Shown here: positions 29,015 to 38,697 of the stretch, piece by piece
Layout: each line of letters starts with the position of its first letter
How positions within the stretch are numbered: the first letter of the stretch is position 1
The notes under the pieces: generated by a model
What the model saw: only the letters and a program-made list of their open reading frames with translations
What the model was told of the DNA's origin: nothing
The model's database searches: none
Translations under genes and position numbers: made by a program
Source: Bacteroidota bacterium
GTDB lineage: Bacteria; Bacteroidota; Bacteroidia; AKYH767-A; OLB10
NCBI GenBank assembly: GCA_016714005.1
Contig: JADJOA010000014.1
Coordinates: forward strand, 868,001-932,000
DNA: 64,000 nucleotides
Reading direction: 5' to 3'

Positions 29015-30745
29015 TTACCTCACAATTATTTTCTGCATGGCAGTATTTTTTTCTGACACCACTTCAATTATATATGTACCCTTTGCAAGTAATGAAGCAT
29101 TAAAGAAAAAATTATTTATACCCGCTTTGGTTGTTCCTCTATAAATCTGTCTTACGTTTCGGCCTGCCACATCTTTAATTTTAACTGAAATATCTTGTTC
29201 TGAACTCATGTTTACCGGAACACATGTTATTGCATTGCACGGATTAGGATAAATGTTTTTTAGTTCAAAAACATTGTCATTGCTTTCAGTTAATCCAACT
29301 GCACCCAATATTTTAAATTTCCAATAACCTTGTGGTGCGGGCAATGGTCTTACCTGCTGCTTACCGCTTACTGCATTTGCTTGCACATAATAGTAAATAT
29401 TTGTTCCGGCAGCCTGAGGCGGAATCGCGCCAGCAAACTGATTGTTTTGACCAATCAATGGTGTCATAGTTACCTGCTGATAAGGCTGAGTTGTATCAGC
29501 TCTCCAAAACAATGTTGCATTTTGTATTCCGGTGCGGTGCTTCATTAATGCAATTACCAAATATGGTGATGTGGTGTTGTACGTATCACGTAAACGTTGG
29601 TGAGATATTAGCAGTGGATCATCTGTACCCAATTCTTTTGTTATGCAATGCAAGGCACCCAATGCGGGAATGCTTGACAACGAGTTAATGCCTACTACAT
29701 TATAACCGGGCAAAGCGTCTCTGTAAATTTGCAAAGCAACGCTGTCTTCCGGAATATTATAAGTAGGAACAATTAAAGTTTTGTTTATGAAAGAAGAGTT
29801 GGTGTAAGTAAAATAATCGCCAGTTGTGTTTGGATAGGCGCCATTGTCATCAGGCATGGGTATGCGTACAACGTTATATGGTGTGCCATAAACAGAATTA
29901 AAATTAGTGGTAATATAAGTTAAGTTAGCTTCAATCTGTGGACCATCTGCCACACCTGTTGGATATTGTCCTACCAAAAGCGTTTCCTCATCTAATAATT
30001 TCATGTGCATGTCTATGTGATGTATAGCATCGTAAGGCAATACCGGAAAATTTATGTACCGCGTTATTCCCATAAATTTTTTCATGATGGTATCAATCTC
30101 CGATTTTGTTTTAGTTGGATTTTCATTGGTAATAAGCTCAGAAGAAAAACCTGTTCCAAAACCGTCTGTCATAAAATTTCCGCCTGTGTGAATTAAGTTG
30201 TTAGGGCTTGTGGTGGTTTCGTACAATGGTGTTCCTAATTGCGCAGCAATACCAACTGGCACAGCGTCATCAAGCGGGCGAGGGCGATTGTATATCCAGT
30301 CGATGGTAATAAGCGTGTCCACATCATTTGTGTAAGCGCTCCACGGTCCGTAATCTCTGCACCACACGCTATTAAACGGAATGTTTATAACTGAGACATT
30401 TACCGTGTCAACTCCGCCTGCCGACAAATAATTTATTACTGAAGTTGGGTTTGCCGATAAAATATATACCCTTGTTTCTTGTTTTGCGGCTCTCACAATT
30501 TCGCGTAGCATACTCTGGTAACTTGTCCAGGCAATAAGCAATCCCTGCAACTCTTCCCATTCGCCAATGGTACGCACGGGCGATGATGGCGGATTAACAC
30601 CCATTGTTCCGTTTTGCGATTTAATGCTGTTGACATAAAAAGGCATCTGCAATTTTTCATTGTCTGTTATTTTATGAGGTAAATCCTGGCTAAAAGAAGC
30701 ACAGGCAAACAACAAGAAGATAGAAAGAGTAATTATTTTTCGCAT
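29015..30745 (-). CDS. Secreted agmatine/peptidylarginine deiminase-family protein with T9SS sorting domain (PPAD-like)
   Basis: 576 aa, intact. Signal peptide (1-20), deiminase domain about 50-390, then an Ig-like region and a type A T9SS C-terminal domain from about 495 (IYPNPCNAITC ... LLAKGTYIIEVV). Catalytic residues by pattern: Asp131 in CRDYGPW, His243 and Asp245 in HHIDMH, Cys367 in ALGALHCITK. The pair Arg154/Arg156 in IYNRPRPLDD matches the two arginines that let Porphyromonas gingivalis PPAD bind C-terminal arginine. So it may convert peptide C-terminal Arg to citrulline outside the cell; hydrolysis of free agmatine is the alternative. Confidence 0.87.
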   Translation of the reverse strand: MRKIITLSIFLLFACASFSQDLPHKITDNEKLQMPFYVNSIKSQNGTMGVNPPSSPVRTIGEWEELQGLLIAWTSYQSMLREIVRAAKQETRVYILSANPTSVINYLSAGGVDTVNVSVINIPFNSVWCRDYGPWSAYTNDVDTLITIDWIYNRPRPLDDAVPVGIAAQLGTPLYETTTSPNNLIHTGGNFMTDGFGTGFSSELITNENPTKTKSEIDTIMKKFMGITRYINFPVLPYDAIHHIDMHMKLLDEETLLVGQYPTGVADGPQIEANLTYITTNFNSVYGTPYNVVRIPMPDDNGAYPNTTGDYFTYTNSSFINKTLIVPTYNIPEDSVALQIYRDALPGYNVVGINSLSSIPALGALHCITKELGTDDPLLISHQRLRDTYNTTSPYLVIALMKHRTGIQNATLFWRADTTQPYQQVTMTPLIGQNNQFAGAIPPQAAGTNIYYYVQANAVSGKQQVRPLPAPQGYWKFKILGAVGLTESNDNVFELKNIYPNPCNAITCVPVNMSSEQDISVKIKDVAGRNVRQIYRGTTKAGINNFFFNASLLAKGTYIIEVVSEKNTAMQKIIVR

Positions 30746-30816
30746 GACTTAATTTTTTTGTGAAAATAAATCTTTAAAGAAATGAAATTGTGCATCTGTT
30801 TGTTAATCTTGCAATA

Positions 30817-32239
30817 ATGTTGAAATTGATTAAAGAAATTAATTGCTGGAGACAAATTTTTCTTCTCTGCATTTTGCTATCCCCACTGTTTTTCATCAAC
30901 ATAAAAAATAGCTTTGATTGGGGCGATGATTATGCACATTACATCTTAAAAGCAAAAGATATTGCAACCGGTTCTTCAATTGCAAAATTGATGGAGGATG
31001 AAAATTATGCCCCTTCTATCAGACCCCCTGTGTTTCCTGCTTTACTGTCTCCTGTTTATTCTTGCTTTGGTGCCATCCCCGCGGCTTATCATTTTTTTTC
31101 TTCTATAGTGTTGCTGTTAGTTTTGGTAGTAAGCTGGATTTATTTTTTTAAAAACGAAAACATGTGGTTGGGAGTTTTATTTGCTTCATCAATTGCCTTT
31201 ATTCCATATACGTTAAAGTTAAAGGCTGAGCTTCCTATTGAATTGCCAATGATGTTGTTTATTTATTCATCATTGTTATTGATCAAGTTAGAGAGATATG
31301 CTCTTGCATTTGCGTTTATAATAATTGCATGCCTAACCAAATACACCGCGGTTGCAATGATTCCGGTTTTTGCATTCGCTTATGTAATTAATTGTATGAG
31401 CAAGGGGGCGCAAAATAAAAAGCAGCTTGTGGCAATAATTGCAATGGCTGTTTTATTACTGGCTGATGTCTTGTTTAATTTCTCAAGTGTAACATGGTAT
31501 CAGCAGCATTTTATATCGGGCAATATATTTTAACGAATTGCAAATAACTTTAATTACTACATGCATGTTTTTTTTAATGCGTTTGAACAGGAAGTTCCTT
31601 CAATCATTAATGTTGTAATTAAATGGCTGGTTATTGTTTTGTTTTTATCAGGTTTTGTTTTGTCTGTTTCAAAAACGTTTGCAGGCACACGATATATTTT
31701 TCGTTTTCTATCTTTTAATCATTCTTATTTATGACTACGGAAAAGGCGGGTATCGTTTTATTTTTCCATTATTTCCAGTTGTGTTTTTTTATTTCTATAG
31801 GGCACTGAATTTTTTAAGCGATAAATTAAAATTAAAGGCGTTGTATTTAAGTATGGCTTTTGTTCTTGTTTTGATGATAAGTTTTTCTAAGAACATTATA
31901 AAAATTAAAGAAGAAGAAATTCTTGTAACCGGACCTCAACAAACTGAGTTTACTCAAATTTGCGATTACGTTAAAAACAATACTCCAGATTCCATTACTA
32001 TTTTTTTTGCAAAGCCTTTTTTAACTATACTGTATTCCGAAAGAAAAAGTAAGTGGATAAAGTCAATTAGCTCTTTAGAAGCAGCGCAAGAAAAAAGCTC
32101 TTCTTATATTTTACTTGCCAAGTCAACTGAAGCAGAGCTTTATCTCTCTGAGTTTGATTATTTGCTTAAAAGTAATGTGGTTGTGGAAGAGAACAATAAA
32201 TTTATCTTGCTGAAAAACCAACCCGCTACGTTTGAATAA
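30817..32239 (+). CDS. Polytopic membrane protein, GT-C/ArnT-like, frameshifted
   Basis: About 470 aa with roughly nine membrane helices. The first loop has FDWGDDYAHYILKAKDIA and APSIRPPVFPALLSP, the acidic DD and R-P-P-x-x-P layout of GT-C (dolichyl-phosphate-sugar type) transferases. Breaks lie near 31535 and 31650; the bridge reads NYYMHVFFNAFEQEVPSIIN. The C-terminal part (from about 350) is a soluble domain (TEFTQICDYVKNNTPDSITI). ATG 30817 preferred; a GTG at 30790 is in frame. Its last 14 bp overlap the convergent acyl-CoA carboxylase gene. Likely transfers a sugar at the periplasmic face. Confidence 0.65.
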
Positions 32240-33877
32240 CCCCAACGTTATACTGTTTGGTGAGCGGTGCATGGTTGCTCATTTCAATACCCATTGAAAT
32301 TATTTTACGAGTCTCTGCAGGGTCAATAACAGCATCTAACCATAAGCGAGATGCTGCGTAGTAAGGCGAAATTTGTGAGTTGTATCTGTCAGTAATTATT
32401 TTCAGTTGTTCTGCCTCTTCTTCTTTAGTCAATTCTTTTCCTTGAGCTTTCAATGCAGCAACTTGTATTTGCAATAACGTTTTAGCAGCCTGTGCTCCAC
32501 CCATTACAGCAATTTGTGCAGTGGGCCAACCTATTATCAATCTTGGGTCATACGCTTTGCCACACATTGCATAATTACCTGCGCCATATGAGTTGCCAAT
32601 TACAATGGTAAACTTTGGAACTACTGAATTTGCCATTGCATTAACCAACTTGGCTCCGTCTTTAATAATGCCGCCTTGCTCGCTTCGTGAGCCAACCATA
32701 AAACCAGTTACATCCTGCAAAAACACCAATGGAATTTTACGCTGATTGCAATTCATAATAAACCGTGCTGCTTTATCTGCACTATCAGAATAAATTACCC
32801 CACCCAGTTGCATCTCTTTGCTGTTGCCGGGTTTTTTAGCAGTAACAATTTTCTTTGATTGGCAACAAAGCCAACAGCCCATCCGTCAACACGAGCGGTG
32901 CCACACACTATTGTCTGACCGTAACTGTCTTTGTATTCATCAAACTCGCTGTTGTCGGTTATGCGTGTAATAATTTCTCTTACATCATATTGTTTACTGT
33001 TATCAGTTGCCACCATTCCATAAACATCTTTAATGTTTTTAAGAGGTGGTTGCGAAACAATTCTGTCAAAGCCTGCCCTGTCGTAAGCACCAAGCTTTGA
33101 AAAAATTCTTTTGATGTAATCAAGACAGGATGCATCATCAGCAAATTTTTTATCAGTAACGCCAGATATTTCGCAATGCGTTGATGCTCCACCTAAAGTT
33201 TCATTGTCTATGTCTTCACCAATGGCAGATTTTACAAGATAAGACCCTGCCAAAAAAACCGAACCTGTTTTGTCAACAATCATTGCCTCATCACTCATAA
33301 TTGGCAAATAGGCGCCACCGGCAACACAGCTTCCCATTATGGCAGCAATTTGTATAATTCCCATTGATGACATTACAGCATTGTTTCTAAATATTCTGCC
33401 AAAGTGTTCTTTGTCGGGAAAAATTTCGTCCTGCATGGGCAAAAAAACTCCTGCACTGTCAACCAAATACACTATGGGTAATTTATTTTCAATGGCAATT
33501 TCCTGCGCGCGCAAATTTTTCTTTGCAGTCATAGGAAACCAGGCACCGGCTTTAACTGTTGCATCGTTAGCTACAACAATACACTGCCTGCCTTCAATAT
33601 AACCTATAACCACTACCACACCGGCACTGGGGCAGCCACCTTCTTTTGTGTACATGCCATCGGCAGCAAAAGCTCCCACTTCTATTTGCGGTGAATTTTT
33701 ATCAAGCAAGTATGCAACACGCTCGCGCGCGAGTAACTTATTTTTTTCTTTTTGTTTGGCTGCACTTTTTTTTCCGCCTCCCTCATAAATTTTGTTAAGC
33801 TTGTCGTTAAGGTTTGCAACAAGTGTTTTATATGCGTCTTCGTTTTTATTAAACTCTAAATCTACTTTGTCTGACAT
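32226..33877 (-). CDS. Acyl-CoA carboxylase carboxyltransferase (beta) subunit
   Basis: About 545 aa; transfers CO2 from biotin to an acyl-CoA. Conserved features: LLARERVAYLLDKNS, GGCPSAGVVVVIGYIEGR, YLVDSAGVFLPMQ, MGSCVAGGAYLPIMSDE, KTGSVFLAGSYLVKSAIGED, LGGASTHCEISGV; C-terminal half VFLQDVTGFMVGSRSEQGGI and SYGAGNYAMCGKAYDPR. The pattern is closest to the methylcrotonyl-CoA/geranyl-CoA group of Bacteroidota but propionyl-CoA use is possible. The frame breaks near 32850; the bridge reads NQRKIVTAKKPGNSKEMQLG. No alpha (biotin) subunit is adjacent. Confidence 0.9.
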
Positions 33878-34064
33878 AGTTTTTGTGTATGCGCGAAGAT
33901 ATGTGTTTTGTGTTTTGCGTTTAGGGTTTGTCGTTTTGTGTCCCGCTCCGAAATTTCGGGACCAATTTTGTATTGAGAGTTGGCAGTTAGTGTTTTGTTA
34001 TTGACTACAGAAGGTTGACCTTTTTAAGTTTTTACAAACTCAAAACCCAAAACTCAAAACCGTT

Positions 34065-34184
34065 TTAAAACATTTTACTAACGCCAAAGAAAATGGCAAG
34101 CCATATTAATCCTTTAATAAAAAAGAAAAGGAAGCCAGCTAAGCCAAAACGTTTAAACCACAGTTTTACTTTTTCTTTGTTCAT
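34065..34184 (-). CDS. 39-aa membrane miniprotein
   Basis: Starts MNKEKVKLWFKRFGLAGFLF, followed by a continuous hydrophobic helix and GVSKMF at the end. Positive charges precede the helix, giving an N-in orientation. The region between the carboxylase and the terminator of the PpiD gene contains no other gene; the coding pattern (charged head, one helix, clean stop) resembles small Bacteroidota proteins of the form KK-K-G-(hydrophobic)-KG-LW that I have seen near housekeeping genes, but I cannot name a family. It lies directly downstream of the PpiD terminator. Confidence 0.5.
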   Translation of the reverse strand: MNKEKVKLWFKRFGLAGFLFFFIKGLIWLAIFFGVSKMF

Positions 34185-34201
34185 GCTTTTGATTCACAAG
34201 A

Positions 34202-34237
34202 AAATAAAAAAGAGCTTTAAGATTTTCTTAAAGCTCT
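34202..34237 (-). terminator. Strong terminator of the PpiD-like gene
   Basis: Minus-strand stem AGAGCTTTAAG / CTTAAAGCTCT (11 bp, short A/T loop, 34211-34237) followed by TTTTTTATTTT. Confidence 0.85.
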
Positions 34238-34259
34238 GTAAAAATATGTTTTTTAGTTT

Positions 34260-36362
34260 TTAATAAAAACGACCTCTAAAGTCCTGAACTTTTGCTTTTT
34301 CTTTAAGCGCATTAAAGGTTTCATACTGCGCACGACCACCGCGTTGCTGCATTAGTTGTTTTTTATTTTCTTTATAATCGGTAGTTGGAGCAGGTTCTTT
34401 TACATCAATAACCTGTGCAATGTAAACGCCCTGCTCTCCTTTAATTGCCTTACTTATTTTGTTTTTGTCAAGTGCAAATGCAGTGCCCACTAAAGCAGGT
34501 TCGTATCCAACATTGGCTAAATATGGCGATGAGAAGTTTACATTCTCGGCATTAGCAGCAGCAACTGCTAACTTGCCGGCAACCTGATCAATACTTGCAG
34601 CACCACTCATGGCAGCATTTATTTTTTCAGTAAGCATTTCTGCCTTTTTGGTTTTGCGTGCTTCCACTTCAACCTGATCTTTTACCTGCTCTAATGGCAA
34701 ATATCCTTTTGCTTTTATCTCAGCTACTTTTGCCACAACAAATTTATCGCTCATTTCAAATGCTTTACTTACCTCGCCTTTCTTAGCGGTGTATACCCAA
34801 CGTACTAACTCACGCGCATTATCTACGTTAGGAATATTTTTATCGTTCTCTTTTAATTGTTCTGCAGTGCGCATGTTTAAGCCACCTTCTTTTACAGCTT
34901 TATCAAATGCTTCGGCTGTGCGGTTTTTTCCGGCAAAATCATTTGCCTGAGCAAAAAATCCCTGGAATGTTTTTGAGCCTGCTTCAATGTTGCGGGCAAC
35001 AGTTGCAACTTTTACTTGCTTGCTTTGTGCGCCCACTCCTGTAACTTCAATAATATGATACCCGAAAGATGTTTTTACAACACCAAGCGAACCGGTTTTG
35101 TTGTTGAAACAAAATCATTGAACTCAGGAACCATTACGCCCGGTTTAAACCAACCAAGGTCTCCTTCTTTAGCTGCCGAACCCGGGTCTTCGCTCAACGA
35201 TGCAAAGCTCGAAAGTTTAGCGCCTTTCTTAATAAGATTATAAATGCTGTCAGCTTTTGCTTTCATAACAGTGCTGTCAGCAGGTGTGTTTGTTTTAAAA
35301 AGTATATGACTTGCTTTAACAGAATCGGCCATATATTTTACATCAACCAGTTTGGAAATTTTCCATGAATTATTTTCCATATACGGACCTGCCAACTGAC
35401 CGGGGCTACCGGCAAACATCATTGAATCAATAATGGGCGATACAACACCTTTTGCCTGAAATGCTAACGGTGCTTTATCATCAGAGTTGCTTGCCCACAA
35501 ACAAACTGTCGTCAGTTGTTTTTTGAAATGCATCAACCAACTGGTTAATGTACGATTGTGCTGCTGCATTATCATCGGCACTTGGTGTTACGCTGTATAT
35601 TACATAATCAACTTTGCGTGTTTCTTCTTTTTGCTCGTATTTATCTTTGTTTTCGTTATAGGCCTTTTGCATTTCGGCATCAGTTGGTTTAACAGTGCTA
35701 TCAACTATGGTGTTGTAATTTAACTGCACATACCGAAGCGTTAAAGTTTTGTTTTTGTTGATGTAATCCCGTTGGGCTTCGTCTTTAGTAACATAAAACC
35801 CGCCTTTAATCATATCGTAATACTTATTGGTAAGGCGTTCGTTTTTTATGTACTCTTCAAAGTTAACCCATTGTGCACGCGTTTTGCCGGTTTGGTCGCT
35901 ATCCATATTTTTTAAAAACTGCATAACGTTGGCTGATGAAAACTGACCTGTTTTAGGATCGGTAAATGCCTGCTTAACCTGTGGGTGAGGGTCTTTGCCG
36001 TTAACCATATCAAACACCTCATCACTGCTTACCACCAAACCGGTTTTTTCTATCTGTTTACCTACCAGCATTTCGTTTTGTATTTCGCCCCATGTTTGTT
36101 CGCGTATTTGGTCAATAGTTGCCTGGTCTAAGGTTTCTTTACCCTGGCTGAGTTTTGCTTTTTCAATGTTTTCGTTTACACGCGCTTCAAAATCGCGCAC
36201 ATCAACTTCTTTACCACCTATTTCGCCAACTGCTGTTTTGCCGCCCTGAAAAAATGAACTGCCACTGGTTAATACATCGCCCGCTATAAAAGCAACAATG
36301 CTAAAGCCAACAATACCTACTAATAAACCTGCTCTCTCACGAATTTTTCCGATTACTGCCAT
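34260..36362 (-). CDS. PpiD/SurA-type periplasmic peptidyl-prolyl isomerase, frameshifted
   Basis: About 700 aa anchored by one N-terminal helix (MAVIGKIRERAGLLVGIVGF...), as in PpiD. A SurA-like N-domain (residues 35-250) is followed by a parvulin domain: VKASHILFKTNTPADST, LSSFASLSEDPGSAAKEG, DLGWFKPGVMVPEFNDF, then a second parvulin-like part TFQGFFAQANDFAGKNRTA. Two breaks, near 35520 and 35055. A chaperone/isomerase for envelope proteins facing the periplasm. The gene ends at a strong terminator. Confidence 0.88.
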
Positions 36363-36634
36363 ACTAAATTTTTTAAATGTGATTAATAATTAAAATACAC
36401 CCGTTTTTAAAAGGAGTGCGAATATACAATTGATATTGAAATTTGAAAATGGGAGGGAGGGGTTATGGCAGAGAAGGGAAAGTTTTCACGCAGAGGGGCA
36501 GTGAGTGCAGAGGGAAAATTGTTTTTACCTCTACTTTTTTATTTCCGACCCCTAAAGGGGAATCCGCTTTTGATGCTTCACTGCTGTTTCATTGCTTGAT
36601 CCCCTTTAGGGGTTAGGGGTAAAAGTTTTATATG
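36363..36634. other. Intergenic stretch with CCCCTAAAGGGG-type palindromes
   Basis: No credible gene. Holds an A/G-rich segment (36440-36530) and two copies of a short palindromic word: CCCCTAAAGGGG at 36549-36560 and CCCCTTTAGGGG followed by TTAGGGGT at 36601-36620. The word GGGGTTAGGGG recurs elsewhere in the window (56616-56645 and 58992-59025). Confidence 0.6.
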
Positions 36635-36803
36635 CACACTGGCGTTGGTTCCAGCGTGCGGTAAAATGATTTCAGTGCACACTGGCGCGGTTCCACCGCA
36701 CATTTTTACCACAAAAATGTACGCTGGAATGATTTCAATGTGCGGTAAAATGGTCTGGCGGTGCGGTAGTTTCATCTGGCGGTGCGGTAAAATGGTTTTA
36801 CCG
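36635..36803. repeat. Array of about eight 21-bp periodic repeats (left of the IS)
   Basis: Eight consecutive units of 21 bp (first one 22): boundaries at 36635, 36657, 36678, 36699, 36720, 36741, 36762, 36783 and end 36803. Most units begin TGCGGTA or CACACTGGCG, share an AAAATG(G/A)T core, and end in TGGCGG, TTTCA or TTTACCG. Read on the minus strand the units give heptapeptides such as ILPHRQ and EIIP, which also appear on the plus strand of the array to the right of the IS (38310-38556). Confidence 0.75.
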
Positions 36804-36869
36804 TAGCCCAATTTCTTCATAAATCATCAAAAACGCCCGTTTTTTGCTAAAAAATGGTCGTTTTGGCGG

Positions 36870-36889
36870 TTTTTGTTTGACACAGTTGG
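36870..36889 (+). repeat. Truncated right-end fragment of the IS, abutting the left end
   Basis: 20 bp (TTTTTGTTTGACACAGTTGG) identical to 38231-38250 inside the IS right end, but cut before the last 12 nt. It touches the left IR directly and forms with it the inverted pair CACAGTTGG-N10-CCAACTGTG. Confidence 0.7.
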
Positions 36890-36998
36890 GAGTGTTCAAC
36901 CAACTGTGCTTTTAAAAATTCTTTTGAAGAGAAAGAAGCCAGCGGGCTCCTTCCCCTTCTCCAGATTTGTTGATTTGTCCATTACAAACATACTTTTT

Positions 36999-38206
36999 TT
37001 ATTGTTGATTAATACGTTCTTCAAATAAGATTTGCATTTGAGCAGAGATGAGTTTCCATCCTTGTATTTGTGATTTCCATCTGCCGTTGATGTTATGATG
37101 CACTAAGTAACGTACTTTGAGCAATGCCATATCAGAGCTGAACACGCGTTTGGATTTGGTTACTTTCCGGAGTTGACTGTGAAACGACTCTATGATGTTG
37201 GTAGTGTAAATTACTCGCCTTATTTCCTGCGGATATTTAAAATAATTACTCAGCCGTTCCCAGTTAGCAAACCAACTTTTTATCATAGACGGATATTTTG
37301 TTTTCCATTCTTTTTCTAATTCATCTAATGCTGTTTGTGCCTGTTCTTTGGTGCTGGCTGTGTAAACTTTTTCAGTGATGCCATTACCGGTTTTAAATCT
37401 TTATAGGCAACATATTTAGTGCTGTTGCGGAGTTGATGCACCACGCAAAGCTGCACTTCAGTTTGTGGAAAAACACTTTCAATGGCTTCCGGCAAATCCT
37501 TTCAGGTTATCAATGCAGGCAATAAGTATATCCGTTACACCTCTGTTCTGCAAATCACTCAATACCTGCAACCAAAATTTTGCACCTTCGGTTTCATTGA
37601 TATAAAGACCCAGCAAATCTTTCGTTCCATCTCTGCCTACGCCCAGTAAGCAATGAACGGCTTTGGTTTTTATGCTGCCTGCTTCTTTTACTTTGTAATG
37701 AATAGCATCCAGCCATACAAATGGATACACACTCTCTAACGGGCGGCTTTGCCAGGCTTTTACATCTTCTATAATACTATCGGTAATGGCCGTTAATGTG
37801 GATGGAGCTACCGTTAATCCATACAACTCATCTAAGTGTTTGGCAATGTCGTTATAGCTCATGCCATAGCTGTATAGCGATATAACTTTGTGGTCTAACG
37901 CTTCGCCTAATACGGTTTTTCGCTTGGGTAAAATCTGCGGCTCAAAGGTACTGTTGCGGTCCCGCGGTGTTTCTATCACCACTTTGCCAAAGGAGGTTTT
38001 TACGCCTTTGCTCATTTTACCGTTTCTTCTGTTAGCACTTTCATCGCTATCCAAATGGGCTTGCAGTTCGCCTTGCATTCCGGCTTCCAAAATGCGTTTG
38101 AGCAGCGGTGCCAATACACCGTCTTTGCCTTCTAATTTTTGCCCGAACGCAAGCCTTCTATCGCCTCGCGTTCAAACAATTCGTAATTGAATTTTTCTTC
38201 TACCAT
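36999..38206 (-). CDS. IS256-family (Mutator) transposase, frameshifted
   Basis: About 400 aa from ATG 38206 (MVEEKFNYELFEREAIEGL) to TAA 36999. After KLEGKDGVLAPLLKRILEAG the DDE residues are Asp in VWLDAIHYKV, Asp in IACIDNLKGF and Glu in TTNIIESFHSQLRK, with the family block VVHQLRNSTKYVAYKD between. Breaks near 38135, 37495 and 37390 interrupt the frame; corrected bridges (GFAEAIESVFPQTEV; KVYTASTKEQAQTALDELEK) restore a full enzyme, so activity cannot be excluded. No other copy is in the window. Confidence 0.88.
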
Positions 38207-38240
38207 TGTGTGTCAAATTTATTTGTTTCTTTTTTGTTTG

Positions 38241-38284
38241 ACACAGTTGGTTGAATAGACTCACACAGTTGGTTGAATAGACTC
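38241..38284. repeat. Tandem 22-bp duplication of the IS right end
   Basis: Two perfect adjacent copies (38241-38262 and 38263-38284), each starting ACACAGTTGGTTGAA. Two consecutive right termini are unusual for a single insertion. Confidence 0.85.
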
Positions 38285-38309
38285 GTTTTTGGCGGTTTTG
38301 GCAGGTCAT

Positions 38310-38556
38310 GAAATCATTCCTGCAATTGATTTTACCGCAAAATCAATTGATAATGCCGTTCCATCAAGCCATGGAATCATTCCAGCAATTGATAATTCCG
38401 TAATATCAATTGATAAAACCATTCTATCAAGCCGTGAGATCATTCCAGCAATTGATAATGCCGTATCATCAATTGATAAAACCATTCTATCAAGCAGTGA
38501 AATCATTCCAGCGATTGATAATGCCATTCCATCAAGCCAAGAAATCATTTCGGCTC
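38310..38556. repeat. 63-bp higher-order tandem repeat built of 21-bp units (right of the IS)
   Basis: GAAATCATTCC-type anchors begin at 38310, 38373, 38436 and 38499 (exact 63-bp steps), and at 38541 after 42 bp, i.e. two 21-bp units. Each 63-mer has three related 21-bp units, recognisable by GCAATTGATAATGCC, TCAATTGATAAAACCATTC and TCAAGCxxTGAAATCATTC. Both strands are open across the array; the plus strand reads EIIPAID/NAVSSID/KTILSSS heptads without a plausible start signal. I treat it as noncoding. The interval to the sulfatase (38557-38697) holds nothing else I recognise. Confidence 0.85.
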
Positions 38557-38697
38557 GCAAAGTTTTTGTGCAAAACCTTGAAGGGTTAAATTAATATCTC
38601 AACAAGGATATCTTTTCTCTTAATTTCTCTGCGTAAAACTCTCAAAAACCTCTGCGGTTAAAATCAAATTTAAACCTCTACTATTGCAACACATCCA

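Larger units (their letters stand above)
36890..38284 (-). mobile_element. IS256-family insertion sequence
   Basis: One transposase gene with the Mutator/IS256 signatures. The ends are imperfect inverted repeats: left GAGTGTTCAACCAACTGTG (36890-36908), right GAGTCTATTCAACCAACTGTG read inward from 38284 or 38262. The right terminal 22 bp occur twice in tandem (38241-38262, 38263-38284). The flanks share GTTTTGGCGGTTTT-like sequence (36860-36874 and 38285-38299), a possible target duplication although longer than the 8-9 bp usual for IS256. Confidence 0.85.

Noticed and set aside
36578..36820. 80-codon minus-strand frame in the left repeat array
   Set aside because: Same cause as the right array; no homology or start signal.
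38289..38594. 101-codon open frame across the 21-bp repeat array (and an 84-codon frame on the other strand)
   Set aside because: Both strands are open because the 21-bp unit is a multiple of three and rarely contains stops; there is no promoter or typical start, and the amino acid pattern just follows the repeat.
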